NCBI RefSeq assembly: GCF_030732985.1
Contig: NZ_JASHJX010000005.1
Location: 62,001 to 126,000 of the forward strand
Direction: 5' to 3'
DNA from: Nioella sp. MMSF_3534
Lineage (GTDB): Bacteria; Pseudomonadota; Alphaproteobacteria; Rhodobacterales; Rhodobacteraceae
DNA: 64,000 nucleotides
Shown here: piece by piece, positions 28,339 through 37,238 of the stretch
How positions within the stretch are numbered: the stretch's first letter is position 1
Layout: each line of letters starts with the position of its first letter
Translations under genes and position numbers: made by a program
The notes under the pieces: generated by a model
The model's database searches: none
The model's input: only the letters and a program-made list of their open reading frames with translations
What the model was told of the DNA's origin: nothing

Positions 28339-28529
28339 CGGCCAACACAATTGCGACTATCTTGCTGATAGCAACGGTGTTTATCGCGTTCTTTTTCGCA
28401 AGGCGCGCCAAGAAGCGAGCGGCGCAGGCACCTCGCATTCATAGTCCGCATAGTCCAAGCTCGGGCAATGATCCCGCCGCAATTGCCCGAAGTACTGGGG
28501 AAGGCTATGCTAATGGTGGACCCGGCTAG
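28335..28529 (+). CDS. Tiny predicted membrane protein, antisense within the sox operon (B)
   Basis: A 64-residue ORF with a strong Shine-Dalgarno-like GGGGAGA (28319-28325) about 10 nt before the ATG. Residues 4-22 (NTIATILLIATVFIAFFFA) are a clear transmembrane helix, followed by a basic cluster (RRAKKRAAQ) and a polar Ser/Gly tail. It starts inside the preceding tiny ORF (ATGA) and ends 2 nt before the soxB stop on the other strand. Composition looks less GC-rich than the flanking sox genes. Function unknown. Confidence 0.5.
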   Translation: MTANTIATILLIATVFIAFFFARRAKKRAAQAPRIHSPHSPSSGNDPAAIARSTGEGYANGGPG

Positions 28530-28531
28530 CA

Positions 28532-29776
28532 TCAGTGTGCCACCCCGGCCGCGACGGACTCGTCGATGAAGCGGCCTTCCTTGAAGCGGTTGAGGCCGAA
28601 TTCGGCAGTGAGCGGCGAGTAACCGCGCGCCATCAGCTCGGCAAAGCCCCAGCCCGAGCCCGGGATCGCCTTGAACCCGCCGGTGCCCCATCCGCAGTTG
28701 ATGAAGACGCCTTCCACCGGGGTCTTGGACAGGATGGGCGAGCGGTCGCCGGTCATATCCACGATGCCGCCCCACTGGCGCAACTGCTTGAGGCGCGAAA
28801 TCATCGGGAAGGTTTCCACGAGGGCGCGCACGGTTTCCTCGATATGATGGAACGACCCGCGCTGCGTGTAGTTGTTATAGCCATCCGCGCCGCCGCCGAT
28901 GACCATCTCGCCCTTGTCCGACTGGCTCATATAGCCGTGCACGGTGTTGGCCATCACGACGCAATCCATGCAGGGTTTGATGGGTTCGGAGACGAGCGCC
29001 TGCAGCGCCACGGATTCAATGGGCAGCCGGAAGCCCGCCATATCGGCCAGCACCCCGGAATGACCCGCCACGACGATGCCCAGTTTCTTGGTGCCGATGA
29101 AGCCGCGCGAGGTCTCCACCCCCACGACCGCGCCGTTTTCCTTGCGCACGCCGGTCACTTCGGTCTTCTGGATGATGTCCATGCCCATATCGGAACAGGC
29201 CCGCGCATAGCCCCAGGCCACGGCGTCATGCCGGGCGGTGCCGCCGCGCGCCTGCCAGAGACCACCCAGAACCGGGTAGCGCGGCCCGTCTAGATTGATG
29301 ATCGGCACGATTTCCTTCACGCGCGCGGGGCTGATGAACTCGGTCTTCACCCCCTGCAGCGCATTCGCATGGGCCGTGCGCTGGTAGCCACGCACCTCGT
29401 GATGGGTCTGGGCCAGCATGATGACGCCGCGGGGGGAGAACATGACGTTGTAGTTCAGGTCCTGGCTCATCGTCTCATAGAGACCACGCGCCTTTTCGTA
29501 GATCGCGGCCGAGGCGTCCTGCAGGTAGTTCGAGCGGATGATGGTGGTGTTGCGGCCCGTGTTGCCGCCGCCGAGCCAGCCCTTTTCGATTACCGCCACA
29601 TTGGTGATGCCGAAATTCTTGCCCAGGTAGAAGGCGGTGGCGAGGCCATGCCCCCCTGCCCCCACGATGATCGCATCGTAGGACTTTTTCGGCTCAGGCG
29701 AGGCCCAGGCCCGTTCCCATCCCTGATGGTAGCGGGCGGCTTCGCGGGCGATGGCAAAGGCGGAATAACGGCGCAT
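28532..29776 (-). CDS. soxB: Sarcosine oxidase beta subunit
   Basis: The 414-residue flavoprotein subunit carries covalent FMN and FAD and the sarcosine site. The dinucleotide motif DAIIVGAGGHGLATAFYLGKNFG lies near residue 35, followed by EKGWLGGGNTGRNTTIIRSNY. The family C-terminus ends in a glycine-rich GVFINCGWGTGGFKAIPGSG. The start at 29776 (MRRYSAFAIAREA) is the family-typical N-terminus, so 20 upstream in-frame codons are excluded. It is first in the operon and divergent from ccmI. Confidence 0.96.
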   Translation of the reverse strand: MRRYSAFAIAREAARYHQGWERAWASPEPKKSYDAIIVGAGGHGLATAFYLGKNFGITNVAVIEKGWLGGGNTGRNTTIIRSNYLQDASAAIYEKARGLYETMSQDLNYNVMFSPRGVIMLAQTHHEVRGYQRTAHANALQGVKTEFISPARVKEIVPIINLDGPRYPVLGGLWQARGGTARHDAVAWGYARACSDMGMDIIQKTEVTGVRKENGAVVGVETSRGFIGTKKLGIVVAGHSGVLADMAGFRLPIESVALQALVSEPIKPCMDCVVMANTVHGYMSQSDKGEMVIGGGADGYNNYTQRGSFHHIEETVRALVETFPMISRLKQLRQWGGIVDMTGDRSPILSKTPVEGVFINCGWGTGGFKAIPGSGWGFAELMARGYSPLTAEFGLNRFKEGRFIDESVAAGVAH

Positions 29777-29967
29777 GGTAATCCCCGACGGCTGCGTGCC
29801 CGGACTACATGCTGGATTGCGTCCGATCCGGTCCACCCCCCGGCGGCATTTCGCAAGGAAAATGCGACAAGGCGCGCAGGGGGATGTCGCTTTTCGGGCT
29901 GGTTTGGGGCTTTTGATACGGCCTTGCGGTGTATAGATGTGTCCAGAAGGTTAAGCGCGGAGGGATC

Positions 29968-31248
29968 ATGGGTTTCTGGATGCTGGCAGGGCTTCTGTCT
30001 TTGCTGATCGGCGCGGCGCTGGTCATGGCCGCGTGGCGGTCTCGTGACGCTGCCGATCCGGCGGCGGCCTATGATCTGCAGATTTATCGTGACCAGCTGC
30101 GCGAGATCGACAAGGACCTGGCGCGTGGGGTCCTGACCGAGGACGAAGCCGACCGCACCCGCACAGAGGTCGCCCGCCGGGTGCTGGAGGCCGACCGCGC
30201 GTTGCAGGCCCAGACAGCGGAGGCACATGCCGGGCGTCCGCAGCGTATTGCCGTCGTGGCAGGCGTTGCCGTGGTGATTGCGGGGGCCTTCTGGCTCTAT
30301 AACGTCATTGGTGCGCCGGGCTACCCGGACCTGCCGATCGAGACGCGGATATCCCTCGTCGAACAGGCCCGCGCCGAACGACCGACCCAGGCGGAGGCAG
30401 AGGCGGGCGCCCCCAGCCAGACTCGCGAGGACCCGGACCCGCGCCGCGCCGAACTGGTGGCGGAACTGCGTGAAACCATGCGCGATCACCCCGATGAACC
30501 GGAGGGGCTGCGCCTTCTGGCCTTCGAGGAGGCGCGCGTTGGCAACTATGTCGCGGCCCGAACGGCACAGGCGCATCTGATCGAGGTCTTGGGCGACGAG
30601 GCCACGGCGCAGCATCGGCTGGACCTGGCCGAGATGATGTTCATGGCCGCCGGTGGCTATGTCTCGCCAGAGGCCGAGGCGCTGCTGAACAGCGTCCTGC
30701 AGGAAGATCGCATGAACGGGGCCGCGCGCTATTACGTCGGGCTGATGTATGCCCAACAGGGCCGCCCCGATCTGGGCTATCCGATCTGGCGCAACCTCTT
30801 GGCCGACAGCGAGCCCGACGCACCCTGGCTGACCGCCATTCGCGAACAGATCGAGATCGTCGCGGCCATGGCGGGCGATGACATCTCGGTCGAACAACTG
30901 CCACAGCCGCCCCTGCCCAACCAGCCCGGCCCCACTGCCGAAGATATCGAGGCCGCAGGTGCGATGTCGGCAGAGGATCGTCAGGCGATGATCGAGAGCA
31001 TGGTTGCGGGTCTTTCGGAACGGCTGGCCAACGAGGGCGGCACGCCCGAGGAATGGGCGCGGCTGATCTCTGCCTATATCGTGCTGGGGCAACCGGACCG
31101 GGCGCGGCCGATCTATCAGGAGGCCCTGTCCGCCTTTGCCCGGTCCGATGCGGCGCTTGAGATCATCCGTGCGGCGGGTGCGCCGCTTGATGCAGCCGGC
31201 GATATGCCCTTGCCGGACGATGCCCCCCTGCGGGAGCCTGACGAGTGA
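29968..31248 (+). CDS. ccmI: Cytochrome c maturation protein CcmI
   Basis: Presents apocytochrome c to the heme ligation complex CcmFH. The 426-residue protein has two transmembrane helices: residues 2-22 (GFWMLAGLLSLLIGAALVMAA) and about residues 93-111 (AVVAGVAVVIAGAFWLYNV). Between them is the leucine-zipper-like cytoplasmic loop (YRDQLREIDKDLARGVLTEDEADRTR). The long C-terminal region is TPR-like and periplasmic. The start is the ATG at 29968 (MGFWML), preceded by GGAGGGA. Its stop overlaps the ruvX GTG. The partner genes ccmF and ccmH lie 1.7 kb away on the other strand. Confidence 0.92.
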   Translation: MGFWMLAGLLSLLIGAALVMAAWRSRDAADPAAAYDLQIYRDQLREIDKDLARGVLTEDEADRTRTEVARRVLEADRALQAQTAEAHAGRPQRIAVVAGVAVVIAGAFWLYNVIGAPGYPDLPIETRISLVEQARAERPTQAEAEAGAPSQTREDPDPRRAELVAELRETMRDHPDEPEGLRLLAFEEARVGNYVAARTAQAHLIEVLGDEATAQHRLDLAEMMFMAAGGYVSPEAEALLNSVLQEDRMNGAARYYVGLMYAQQGRPDLGYPIWRNLLADSEPDAPWLTAIREQIEIVAAMAGDDISVEQLPQPPLPNQPGPTAEDIEAAGAMSAEDRQAMIESMVAGLSERLANEGGTPEEWARLISAYIVLGQPDRARPIYQEALSAFARSDAALEIIRAAGAPLDAAGDMPLPDDAPLREPDE

Positions 31249-31724
31249 TCTTCGAAGATGTTGCGGAGTTTGCCGCCGCCCTGCCGCCCATGCGCGCCCT
31301 TGCCGGGCTCGATCTTGGCACCAAGACCATCGGCGTGGCCGTATCCGACCCGTTTCTCAGCGTCTCCACGCCGCTGGAAACCATCCGCAGGGTGAAATTC
31401 ACCCAGGATGCTGCGGCCTTGCAGAAGATCCTGTCGCATCGGTCCGTTGGCGGTCTTGTGCTTGGCCTGCCAATGAACATGGATGGCACAGAGGGGCCGC
31501 GCGCCCAGGCCACCCGCGCCTTTGCCCGCAATCTGGACCGGCTGGTGGAGATGCCCATCACCTTCTGGGACGAACGCCTGTCCACCGTGGCCGCCGAACG
31601 GGCGCTGTTGGAGGCGGATACGTCCCGAAAACGTCGCGCTGAGGTGATCGACCATGTTGCCGCCGGGTTTATCCTGCAAGGGGTGCTGGACAGGCTGGCC
31701 CATTTGAAAGGTGCAGGTGGATGA
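31245..31724 (+). CDS. ruvX: Holliday-junction resolvase-like nuclease RuvX (YqgF)
   Basis: A 159-residue RNase H-fold protein implicated in 16S rRNA 3' maturation. The motifs are LAGLDLGTKTIGVAVSD (first acidic residue), GLVLGLPMNMDG, FWDERLSTVAAERAL and the final acidic DHVAAGFILQGVLD. It starts with GTG at 31245, overlapping the ccmI stop, and its own stop overlaps the next ATG in ATGA. It is therefore the middle gene of a three-gene coupled unit. Confidence 0.93.
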   Translation: MIFEDVAEFAAALPPMRALAGLDLGTKTIGVAVSDPFLSVSTPLETIRRVKFTQDAAALQKILSHRSVGGLVLGLPMNMDGTEGPRAQATRAFARNLDRLVEMPITFWDERLSTVAAERALLEADTSRKRRAEVIDHVAAGFILQGVLDRLAHLKGAGG

Positions 31725-31957
31725 CGGATCAGGTCTGGAAACGCGACGAGATCGAAAGCCCCTGCGTGAAGATCTGCGTGGTGCATCCCGAGGCACGGAT
31801 CTGCACTGGCTGCCTGCGCTCCATCGACGAAATCGGGGCCTGGAGCCGCATGTCGAGCGAGGATCGCCGCCGCATCATGGCAGAGCTGCCGGGGCGCCAA
31901 AGCCTGATCCAGAAGCGACGGGGCGGCCGCGCGGCCCGACTGAAGCGCGAGTTCTGA
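31721..31957 (+). CDS. DUF1289 cysteine-rich small protein
   Basis: A 78-residue protein of the DUF1289 family, defined by the pattern C-x3-C-x8-C-x2-C, here Cys15, Cys19, Cys28 and Cys31 in ESPCVKICVVHPEARICTGCLR. Four cysteines suggest zinc or iron-sulfur binding. A basic C-terminus (QKRRGGRAARLKREF) could contact nucleic acid. The start overlaps the ruvX stop in ATGA. The function of the family is not established. Confidence 0.92.
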   Translation: MTDQVWKRDEIESPCVKICVVHPEARICTGCLRSIDEIGAWSRMSSEDRRRIMAELPGRQSLIQKRRGGRAARLKREF

Positions 31958-31989
31958 CAATCGTTCAATACGTCTGAACGGGGCGGTGG

Positions 31990-32031
31990 AAGGATCTTGC
32001 AAGATCCTTTAAAGGCTTTTGCAAAAGCCTT
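31990..32031. repeat. Tandem pair of 20-bp perfect palindromes, TTGCAA core
   Basis: Two perfect 20-bp palindromes: 31990-32009 (arms AAGGATC) and 32012-32031 (arms AAGGCTT), both with core TTGCAA and centres 22 bp apart. The first has the same arms as the unit at 7120-7139 but a TTGCAA rather than TTCGAA core. On the minus strand the array begins 15 nt after the paaG-like stop, preceded by GGCGCGGGGAA as after purL. It sits between convergent genes and could stop transcription from both sides. Confidence 0.85.
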
Positions 32032-32046
32032 CCCCGCGCCCGGTGA

Positions 32047-32823
32047 TTACCGTCCCTCGAAATGCGCCGGTCGCTTTTCCAGAAACGCCAGCACCCCTTC
32101 CTTGAAATCGCGGGACTTGCCGGCCTGACCTTGCAGCCGGGCCTCCAGCATCAGCTGGTCCTCAAGATCGTTGCCAAGACTGTCCCGCATCGCCTGTTTG
32201 ATCCGGGAAAAGGCCTGTGTCGGGCCGCTTGCCAGATGCTGCGCGCGAGCCCGCCAATGCGCCTCGAAGCTGGCATCGTCCACCGCTTCCCAGATCAGCC
32301 CCATCTCATCGGCCTCGCGTGCAGAAAGCTTCTCGGCAAAGAGCGCAAGCCCCATGGCCTTGGCAAAGCCAACCTTGCGCGGCAGCGTATAGGTGCCGCC
32401 CGCGTCTGGGATCAGCCCGATCTTGGAAAACGCCTGCATGAAGGACGCGCTTTCCGCCGCGATCACCACGTCACAGGCCAGCGCGATATTGGCCCCCGCG
32501 CCCGCCGCGACCCCGTTCACCGCCGCGACGATCGGAATCGGCACCTCTGCAATGGCGCGCAGGATCGGGGAGTATTCGTCGCGCAGCAGTTTTTCGAGGT
32601 TCAGATCGTTGAGATTGCCGGTATCGCCCAGATCCTGCCCTGCGGAAAAGGCGCGTCCCTCGCCCGTGATAACGCCCACGCGCGCTGCGTGTCCCGCCAT
32701 CTGAACCGCGTGGCACAGCTCGGCCCGCATCTGGGTGTTGAAGGAGTTCATCACATCCGGACGCCGCAGGGTAATGACAGCAACGCCGTCGTGCAGATCG
32801 CTGGTAAGTGTCTGGTAGTCCAT
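32047..32823 (-). CDS. Enoyl-CoA hydratase/isomerase, PaaG-like
   Basis: A 258-residue crotonase-fold protein. The oxyanion-hole motifs are VITGEGRAFSAGQDLGD and VNGVAAGAGANIALACDVVIAAESASF; GLIPDAGGTYTLPRKVG is the substrate-pocket region. The GQDLGD pattern and an Asp in the GLIPDAGGT loop are typical of PaaG, which isomerises ring-epoxide phenylacetyl-CoA to the oxepin. No other phenylacetate gene is nearby, so the exact substrate is uncertain. The start is the ATG at 32823 (MDYQTLTSD). It lies 79 nt downstream of ccmH on the same strand. Confidence 0.85.
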   Translation of the reverse strand: MDYQTLTSDLHDGVAVITLRRPDVMNSFNTQMRAELCHAVQMAGHAARVGVITGEGRAFSAGQDLGDTGNLNDLNLEKLLRDEYSPILRAIAEVPIPIVAAVNGVAAGAGANIALACDVVIAAESASFMQAFSKIGLIPDAGGTYTLPRKVGFAKAMGLALFAEKLSAREADEMGLIWEAVDDASFEAHWRARAQHLASGPTQAFSRIKQAMRDSLGNDLEDQLMLEARLQGQAGKSRDFKEGVLAFLEKRPAHFEGR

Positions 32824-32902
32824 GGCCGTGCATTCCCTCGGTCTTGCGCAATCGCCCTGACAGATAAGGGCCAAGCCGCCCGACCGGAAGGGCAACGCGG
32901 CG

Positions 32903-33364
32903 TCAGTCTTCCATGATCTGCCGCAGCCGCGCCTGTTCCGCATCAGAGAGCCCGGTCGGAGCGGCCTCTCCCTCGGCTTTCCGCCGCGACTGGCTGCGAA
33001 GATATCCGAAGGCCAGCCCCAGACCGATCAGCGCCATGCCCGGCCCCGCCAGCCACAATACCAGGTTCGACCCGGTCAGCGTCGGCCTGAGCAGCACGTA
33101 TTCGCCATAGCGCTCGACGATATAGTCCACAACCTCGTCATCGCTGTCGCCCTCGACCAGCCGTTCGCGCACCAGGAGCCGCAGATCCCGCGCCAGGTCC
33201 GCATTGCTTTCGTCGATCGATTCGTTGCGACAGACCACGCAGCGCAGCCCCGCCGAGATGTCCCGTGCCCGTTCCTCCAGGACCGGATCGGCCAGCATTT
33301 CATCCGGTTCGACCGCCCAAAGCGGGGAGGCCAACAGGCACAGGATCAGCAAGAGCCGCTTCAT
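32903..33364 (-). CDS. ccmH: Cytochrome c maturation protein CcmH
   Basis: A thiol-disulfide protein that reduces apocytochrome c cysteines for heme ligation. The 153-residue product has a signal peptide (MKRLLLILCLLASPLWA), the redox motif LRCVVCRNESIDESNADLARDLR with the CxxC pair, and a C-terminal transmembrane helix (NLVLWLAGPGMALIGLGLAFGYL). It overlaps the ccmF stop in ATGA (33361-33364), the normal ccmF-ccmH arrangement. Confidence 0.96.
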   Translation of the reverse strand: MKRLLLILCLLASPLWAVEPDEMLADPVLEERARDISAGLRCVVCRNESIDESNADLARDLRLLVRERLVEGDSDDEVVDYIVERYGEYVLLRPTLTGSNLVLWLAGPGMALIGLGLAFGYLRSQSRRKAEGEAAPTGLSDAEQARLRQIMED

Positions 33365-35334
33365 TCCGCGGGCACTCCCTTCGGTTCGGCCTGGCGGCGT
33401 GCCCCGGCCGCAACCCGGTACCGCCGGTCCGACAGGGACAGCAGCCCGCCAAGCGCCATGATGATCGACCCGCCCCAGATCCAGTTTGCCCAGGGCTTGA
33501 TATAGGTGCGCAGGGCGAAGCCCCCCTGTTGCGGTTCCCCAAGCACGACATAGACATCGCGAGACACACCATTGTCGATGGCCGCCTCGGTCGTGGGCAT
33601 GCCCGCCACCGGATAGAAGCGCCGTTCCGGATGCAGGGTGGACACCAGGTCTCCGTCGCGCGCCACTTCGACGGTTCCCATCAGGGCGATGTAGTTCGGC
33701 CCCTCATGCTCTCTCACGGCGGTCAGGGTGATCTCGTAGGGGCCGACGTCGAAGGCTTCGCCGAGCCGGGCAATACGGATATCCTCCGATTCATAGGTGG
33801 TCAGGGCGGCGACGCCAAACAGTGTCAGCCCAAAGCCCGCATGCGCCACCGCCTTGCCCCAATCCGCCCGCGGCAGCCGGGTCAGGCGGGACAGACGCGC
33901 CCCAAGCGCCCCGCGCCCGGTGCGGGTGAACAGGTCGACAACCGCGCCGGCCACCAGCCAGACCGCCAGCGCGATGAACACCGGTCCGATGGCCGAATGT
34001 CCGGTAAAGACGGCATAGGCCAGCAACCCGCCCGCCACGGCCAGCACGGCCGCCGGCAGCTGCTGACGCATGGCCCGCCCGATGCTGGCCCGTTTCCACG
34101 GCATCACCGAGCCGATCGGCAGCGCCACGGCCAGAACGAAGACAAAGGGCGAGAAGGCCGCGTTGAAAAAGGGCGGCCCGACCGACAGGGTCCGGTCGAA
34201 GAACATCTCGGACAGAAGCGGCCAGATCGTGCCGATGAAGACAACGAAACAGGACACCGCCAGAAGCACATTGTTCAGCACAAGCGCGCTTTCGCGACTG
34301 ACAATACCGAACACGCCCTTGGCCTCCATCGCGCCTGCCCGCAGGGCAAACAGCAGGAAGGCCCCGCCCATGAAGAACGCCAGGATGAACAGGATGAAGA
34401 CGCCGCGCTCGGGATCGTTGGCAAAGGCATGAACCGAGGTGATGACGCCCGAGCGCACGATGAAGGTACCAATGAGCGAGAAACCGAAGGCCAGGATCGC
34501 CAGAAGGATCGTCCAGCTTTTCAACGCCTCGCGCTTTTCCACCACGATGGCCGAATGCAGCAGCGCCGCCGAGATCAGCCAGGGCATGAAACTGGCGTTT
34601 TCGACCGGATCCCAGAACCAGAAACCGCCCCAGCCAAGCTCGTAATAGGCCCACCATGACCCAAGCCCGATGCCGATGGTCAGGAACAGCCAGGCCGCCA
34701 GCGTCCAGGGCCGCACCCACCGGCCCCAGGCGGCATCCACACGGCCCTCCAGCAGGGCGGCGACCGCAAAGGAAAACGCCATGCTCAGGCCCACATAGCC
34801 CAGGTAGAGGAAGGGCGGATGAAAGGCCAGGCCGGGGTCCTGCAAAAGCGGGTTCAGATCGCCCCCGTTCATCGGCGGACTTTCCAGCCGCAGGAACGGG
34901 TTCGAGGTAAACAGGATAAAGGCGAAGAAGGCCACGCCGATGCTGCTTTGCACCCCCAGAACCCGCGCGCGCAGACGCGGCGGCAGGTTGCCGCCGAACC
35001 AGGCGGCCATGGCCCCGAACAGGGTCAGGATCAGCACCCAAAGCAGCAGCGAGCCCTCATGATTTCCCCAGACCCCGGTGATCTTGTAGAGCAGTGGCTT
35101 CAGCGTGTGCGAATTCGCGGTCACCAGCGCCACCGAGAAATCGGAGGTCACGAATGCAAAGGTCAGCGCGCCGAAGCTGACGGCCGTCAGAAGGAATTGC
35201 GCGCTCGCGGCGGGGGCTGCGGCGGCCATCCATTCGGGCCAGCCCTTATGGGCCCCGACAAGGGGCACGACCGTCTGGAAGATCGAGACGGCAAAGGCGA
35301 GAATGAGGGTGAAATGTCCAAGCTCTACGATCAT
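33361..35334 (-). CDS. ccmF: Heme lyase CcmF
   Basis: The membrane core of cytochrome c heme ligation. The 657-residue protein has about 14 transmembrane helices. It carries the tryptophan-rich WWD-type heme-handling motif (GSWWAYYELGWGGFWFWDPVENASFMPWL) and conserved flanking histidines (PGLAFHPPFLYLGYVG, ALLHSAIVVEKREALKSW). The start is the ATG at 35334 (MIVELGHFTLILAF); an upstream in-frame ATG would add 19 poorly hydrophobic residues. Its stop overlaps the ccmH start. A composite repeat lies upstream between this gene and the HerA-like ATPase gene. Confidence 0.96.
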   Translation of the reverse strand: MIVELGHFTLILAFAVSIFQTVVPLVGAHKGWPEWMAAAAPAASAQFLLTAVSFGALTFAFVTSDFSVALVTANSHTLKPLLYKITGVWGNHEGSLLLWVLILTLFGAMAAWFGGNLPPRLRARVLGVQSSIGVAFFAFILFTSNPFLRLESPPMNGGDLNPLLQDPGLAFHPPFLYLGYVGLSMAFSFAVAALLEGRVDAAWGRWVRPWTLAAWLFLTIGIGLGSWWAYYELGWGGFWFWDPVENASFMPWLISAALLHSAIVVEKREALKSWTILLAILAFGFSLIGTFIVRSGVITSVHAFANDPERGVFILFILAFFMGGAFLLFALRAGAMEAKGVFGIVSRESALVLNNVLLAVSCFVVFIGTIWPLLSEMFFDRTLSVGPPFFNAAFSPFVFVLAVALPIGSVMPWKRASIGRAMRQQLPAAVLAVAGGLLAYAVFTGHSAIGPVFIALAVWLVAGAVVDLFTRTGRGALGARLSRLTRLPRADWGKAVAHAGFGLTLFGVAALTTYESEDIRIARLGEAFDVGPYEITLTAVREHEGPNYIALMGTVEVARDGDLVSTLHPERRFYPVAGMPTTEAAIDNGVSRDVYVVLGEPQQGGFALRTYIKPWANWIWGGSIIMALGGLLSLSDRRYRVAAGARRQAEPKGVPAE

Positions 35335-35415
35335 GCCTGTCAACCTAGAGCAGCCATGCCCGACCGCCAAGCCCAACCGTCCGCCACACACGCCTCCGTG
35401 ACCGCCTGCCGCACT

Positions 35416-35600
35416 GCCCTTTCATCTTGGCCCCAATACCTCCGCCGGAGGCATCCGACGCGGCAACCGGCGTCTGCGCATCAGGTCAATCCCGATCCCC
35501 GCCACATTTCCGTGGCAACACGGCACGGGTGAGTGCCCCCGCGCAAGCGGGGGTCGAGCCGGGCCGTTCCCGGGTCGACGCCGGCAGGCGGCGAAACCGC
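35416..35600 (-). repeat. 185-bp composite 3' repeat, copy 2
   Basis: The second copy of the element at 17321-17505, with block A at 35416-35455 and block B at 35510-35600. Block B contains a GCCCCCGCGCAAGCGGGGG hairpin, a GGTCGACGC core and an end in GCGGCGAAACCGC. On the minus strand it starts directly after the stop codon (35601-35603) of the HerA-like ATPase gene. Nothing else occupies 35335-35600. Confidence 0.75.
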
Positions 35601-37190
35601 TTATCTCCCGCGAAACAGCCCCCCCAGAATGCCCCGCACCACCGCACGGCCCGACTGGGTGCCCAGTTGCCGGGCAAAGCTTTTGGCAAAGGCCGTCCCG
35701 ACCGAATCGCTGCGCCGCGACGACGACCGGCGGCGCGGTTGTTCCTCGGCAGGCGCCTGTCGGGACACCCGCGAACTGGACCGGCCCACGCGATTGCCGG
35801 AATAGCGCCGTCCGGCGCGGTATTCGCGCTCTGCCGCGCTCTCGGTCTCTTCCTCGATCGCCTCCGCCTCCTCGGCTTCACGCGCCGCAGCCTCTGCCCG
35901 CGCCTGCAGGATCTCGAAGGCGCTTTCCCGATCCACCTGGGCTTCATACTTCCCGGCAATAGGTGAGGTCGCGATCAGGCCTGCGCGCATCGCATCGGCC
36001 ATCGGCCCCAGTTGCGACGAGGGCGGGCGAATAAGCGTGCGTTCCGCCATGCCGGGGATGCCCTTCCTTTCCAGCATCGAGGTCACGGCCTCGCCCACGC
36101 CCACTTCCCGTATCGCGTCCTCGATATCGAAAGCCGGGTTGTCGCGGTAGTTTTCCGCCGCATGGCGCAGGTCGCGCCGGTCTTTCGCCGTGAAGGCGCG
36201 CAGCGCGTGTTGGACCCGGTTGCCAAGCTGTCCCAGCACATCCTCGGGCACGTCGGCCGGGTTCTGGGTGATGAAATAGACGCCGACGCCCTTCGACCGG
36301 ATCAGCCGCGCCACTTGCTCCACCTTGTCCACCAGCGCCTTGGGCGCGTCGTCGAACAGCAGATGCGCCTCGTCGAAGAAGAAGACGAGCTTGGGCTTGT
36401 CGGGGTCGCCCACCTCGGGCAGTTCCTCAAAGAGTTCCGACAGCAGCCACAGCAGGAAAGTGGCATAGAGCCGGGGCGACCCCATCAGCTTGTCAGCCGC
36501 CAGGATATTGATCCGCCCCAGCCCGTCCGCGTCCGTTTTCATGATATCGGCGAGGTCCAGCGCCGGTTCGCCAAAGAGCTTGTCGCCCCCCTGCCCCTCC
36601 AGCACCAGCAAGCGGCGCTGAATAGCCCCGATCGACGCGGTGGAGACATTGCCATATCGCAAGCTCAGCGTCTGGCGGTTCTCCCCCACCCAAACGAGCA
36701 GCGATTGCAGGTCTTTCAGGTCGAGCAGAGCCAGCCCCTGTTCATCCGCCACCCGGAAGGCAATGTTGAGGATGCCCTCCTGCGCCTCGGACAGTTCCAG
36801 AAGCCGCGAGATCAGCAGCGGCCCCATCTCCGAAATCGTCGTGCGCACCGGATGCCCGGCCTCGCCATAGAGATCCCAGAAGGTCACCGGGAAGGCACGG
36901 TAGGCATAGTCGGCAAACCCGATCCGCCCCGCACGGTCCATGAAGGCGTCATGCAGCTTGAAGCTTTCGCTTCCTGCCGCGCCAAGTCCCGACAGGTCGC
37001 CCTTCACGTCGGACAGGAAGACCGGCACGCCATTGGCGGAGAAGCTTTCAGCGAGAATCTGCAATGTCACGGTCTTGCCGGTTCCGGTTGCCCCCGCGAT
37101 CAGCCCGTGCCGGTTGGCGTATTTCAGCAGCATGTGCTGCGCCACCCCGTAGTCTTCACCACCGCCGCCAATGAAAATGCTGTCCGACAT
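35601..37190 (-). CDS. HerA-like ATPase (DUF853 family)
   Basis: A 529-residue P-loop ATPase of the DUF853/HerA helicase-like group, related to the FtsK-HerA superfamily. The N-terminus has [25 protein letters not shown] and Walker [10 protein letters not shown]. Walker B is [16 protein letters not shown], and [29 protein letters not shown] is a conserved sensor region. The C-terminal ~110 residues are an acidic coiled coil ([20 protein letters not shown]), then a strongly basic Arg/Ser region, which may bind nucleic acid. The start is the ATG at 37190 (MSDSIFIGG), with GGGGCAG upstream. The biological role is not settled. Confidence 0.9.
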   Translation of the reverse strand: MSDSIFIGGGGEDYGVAQHMLLKYANRHGLIAGATGTGKTVTLQILAESFSANGVPVFLSDVKGDLSGLGAAGSESFKLHDAFMDRAGRIGFADYAYRAFPVTFWDLYGEAGHPVRTTISEMGPLLISRLLELSEAQEGILNIAFRVADEQGLALLDLKDLQSLLVWVGENRQTLSLRYGNVSTASIGAIQRRLLVLEGQGGDKLFGEPALDLADIMKTDADGLGRINILAADKLMGSPRLYATFLLWLLSELFEELPEVGDPDKPKLVFFFDEAHLLFDDAPKALVDKVEQVARLIRSKGVGVYFITQNPADVPEDVLGQLGNRVQHALRAFTAKDRRDLRHAAENYRDNPAFDIEDAIREVGVGEAVTSMLERKGIPGMAERTLIRPPSSQLGPMADAMRAGLIATSPIAGKYEAQVDRESAFEILQARAEAAAREAEEAEAIEEETESAAEREYRAGRRYSGNRVGRSSSRVSRQAPAEEQPRRRSSSRRSDSVGTAFAKSFARQLGTQSGRAVVRGILGGLFRGR

Positions 37191-37203
37191 GATCTGCCCC
37201 TGT

Positions 37204-37232
37204 CTGAAATTCCTCGCCCCGCACAATACAAT
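37204..37232 (+). promoter_or_regulatory. Candidate promoter for sRNA at 37239
   Basis: CTGAAA (37204-37209), a 17-bp spacer and TACAAT (37227-37232), which differs from TATAAT at one position. Transcription would start near 37237-37240, in the gap divergent from the HerA-like ATPase gene. Confidence 0.55.
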
Positions 37233-37238
37233 CTTAAC

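Noticed and set aside
28149-28775. 208-codon minus-strand ORF between soxB and soxD
   Set aside because: It is out of frame with soxB, overlaps it, and translates to a low-quality Arg/Cys-rich sequence; the two plus-strand ORFs have better features.
31248-31259. ATCTTCGAAGAT palindrome at the ruvX start, resembling the TTCGAA arrays
   Set aside because: It is a single unit inside coding sequence (codons for Ile-Phe-Glu-Asp), with no neighbour unit.
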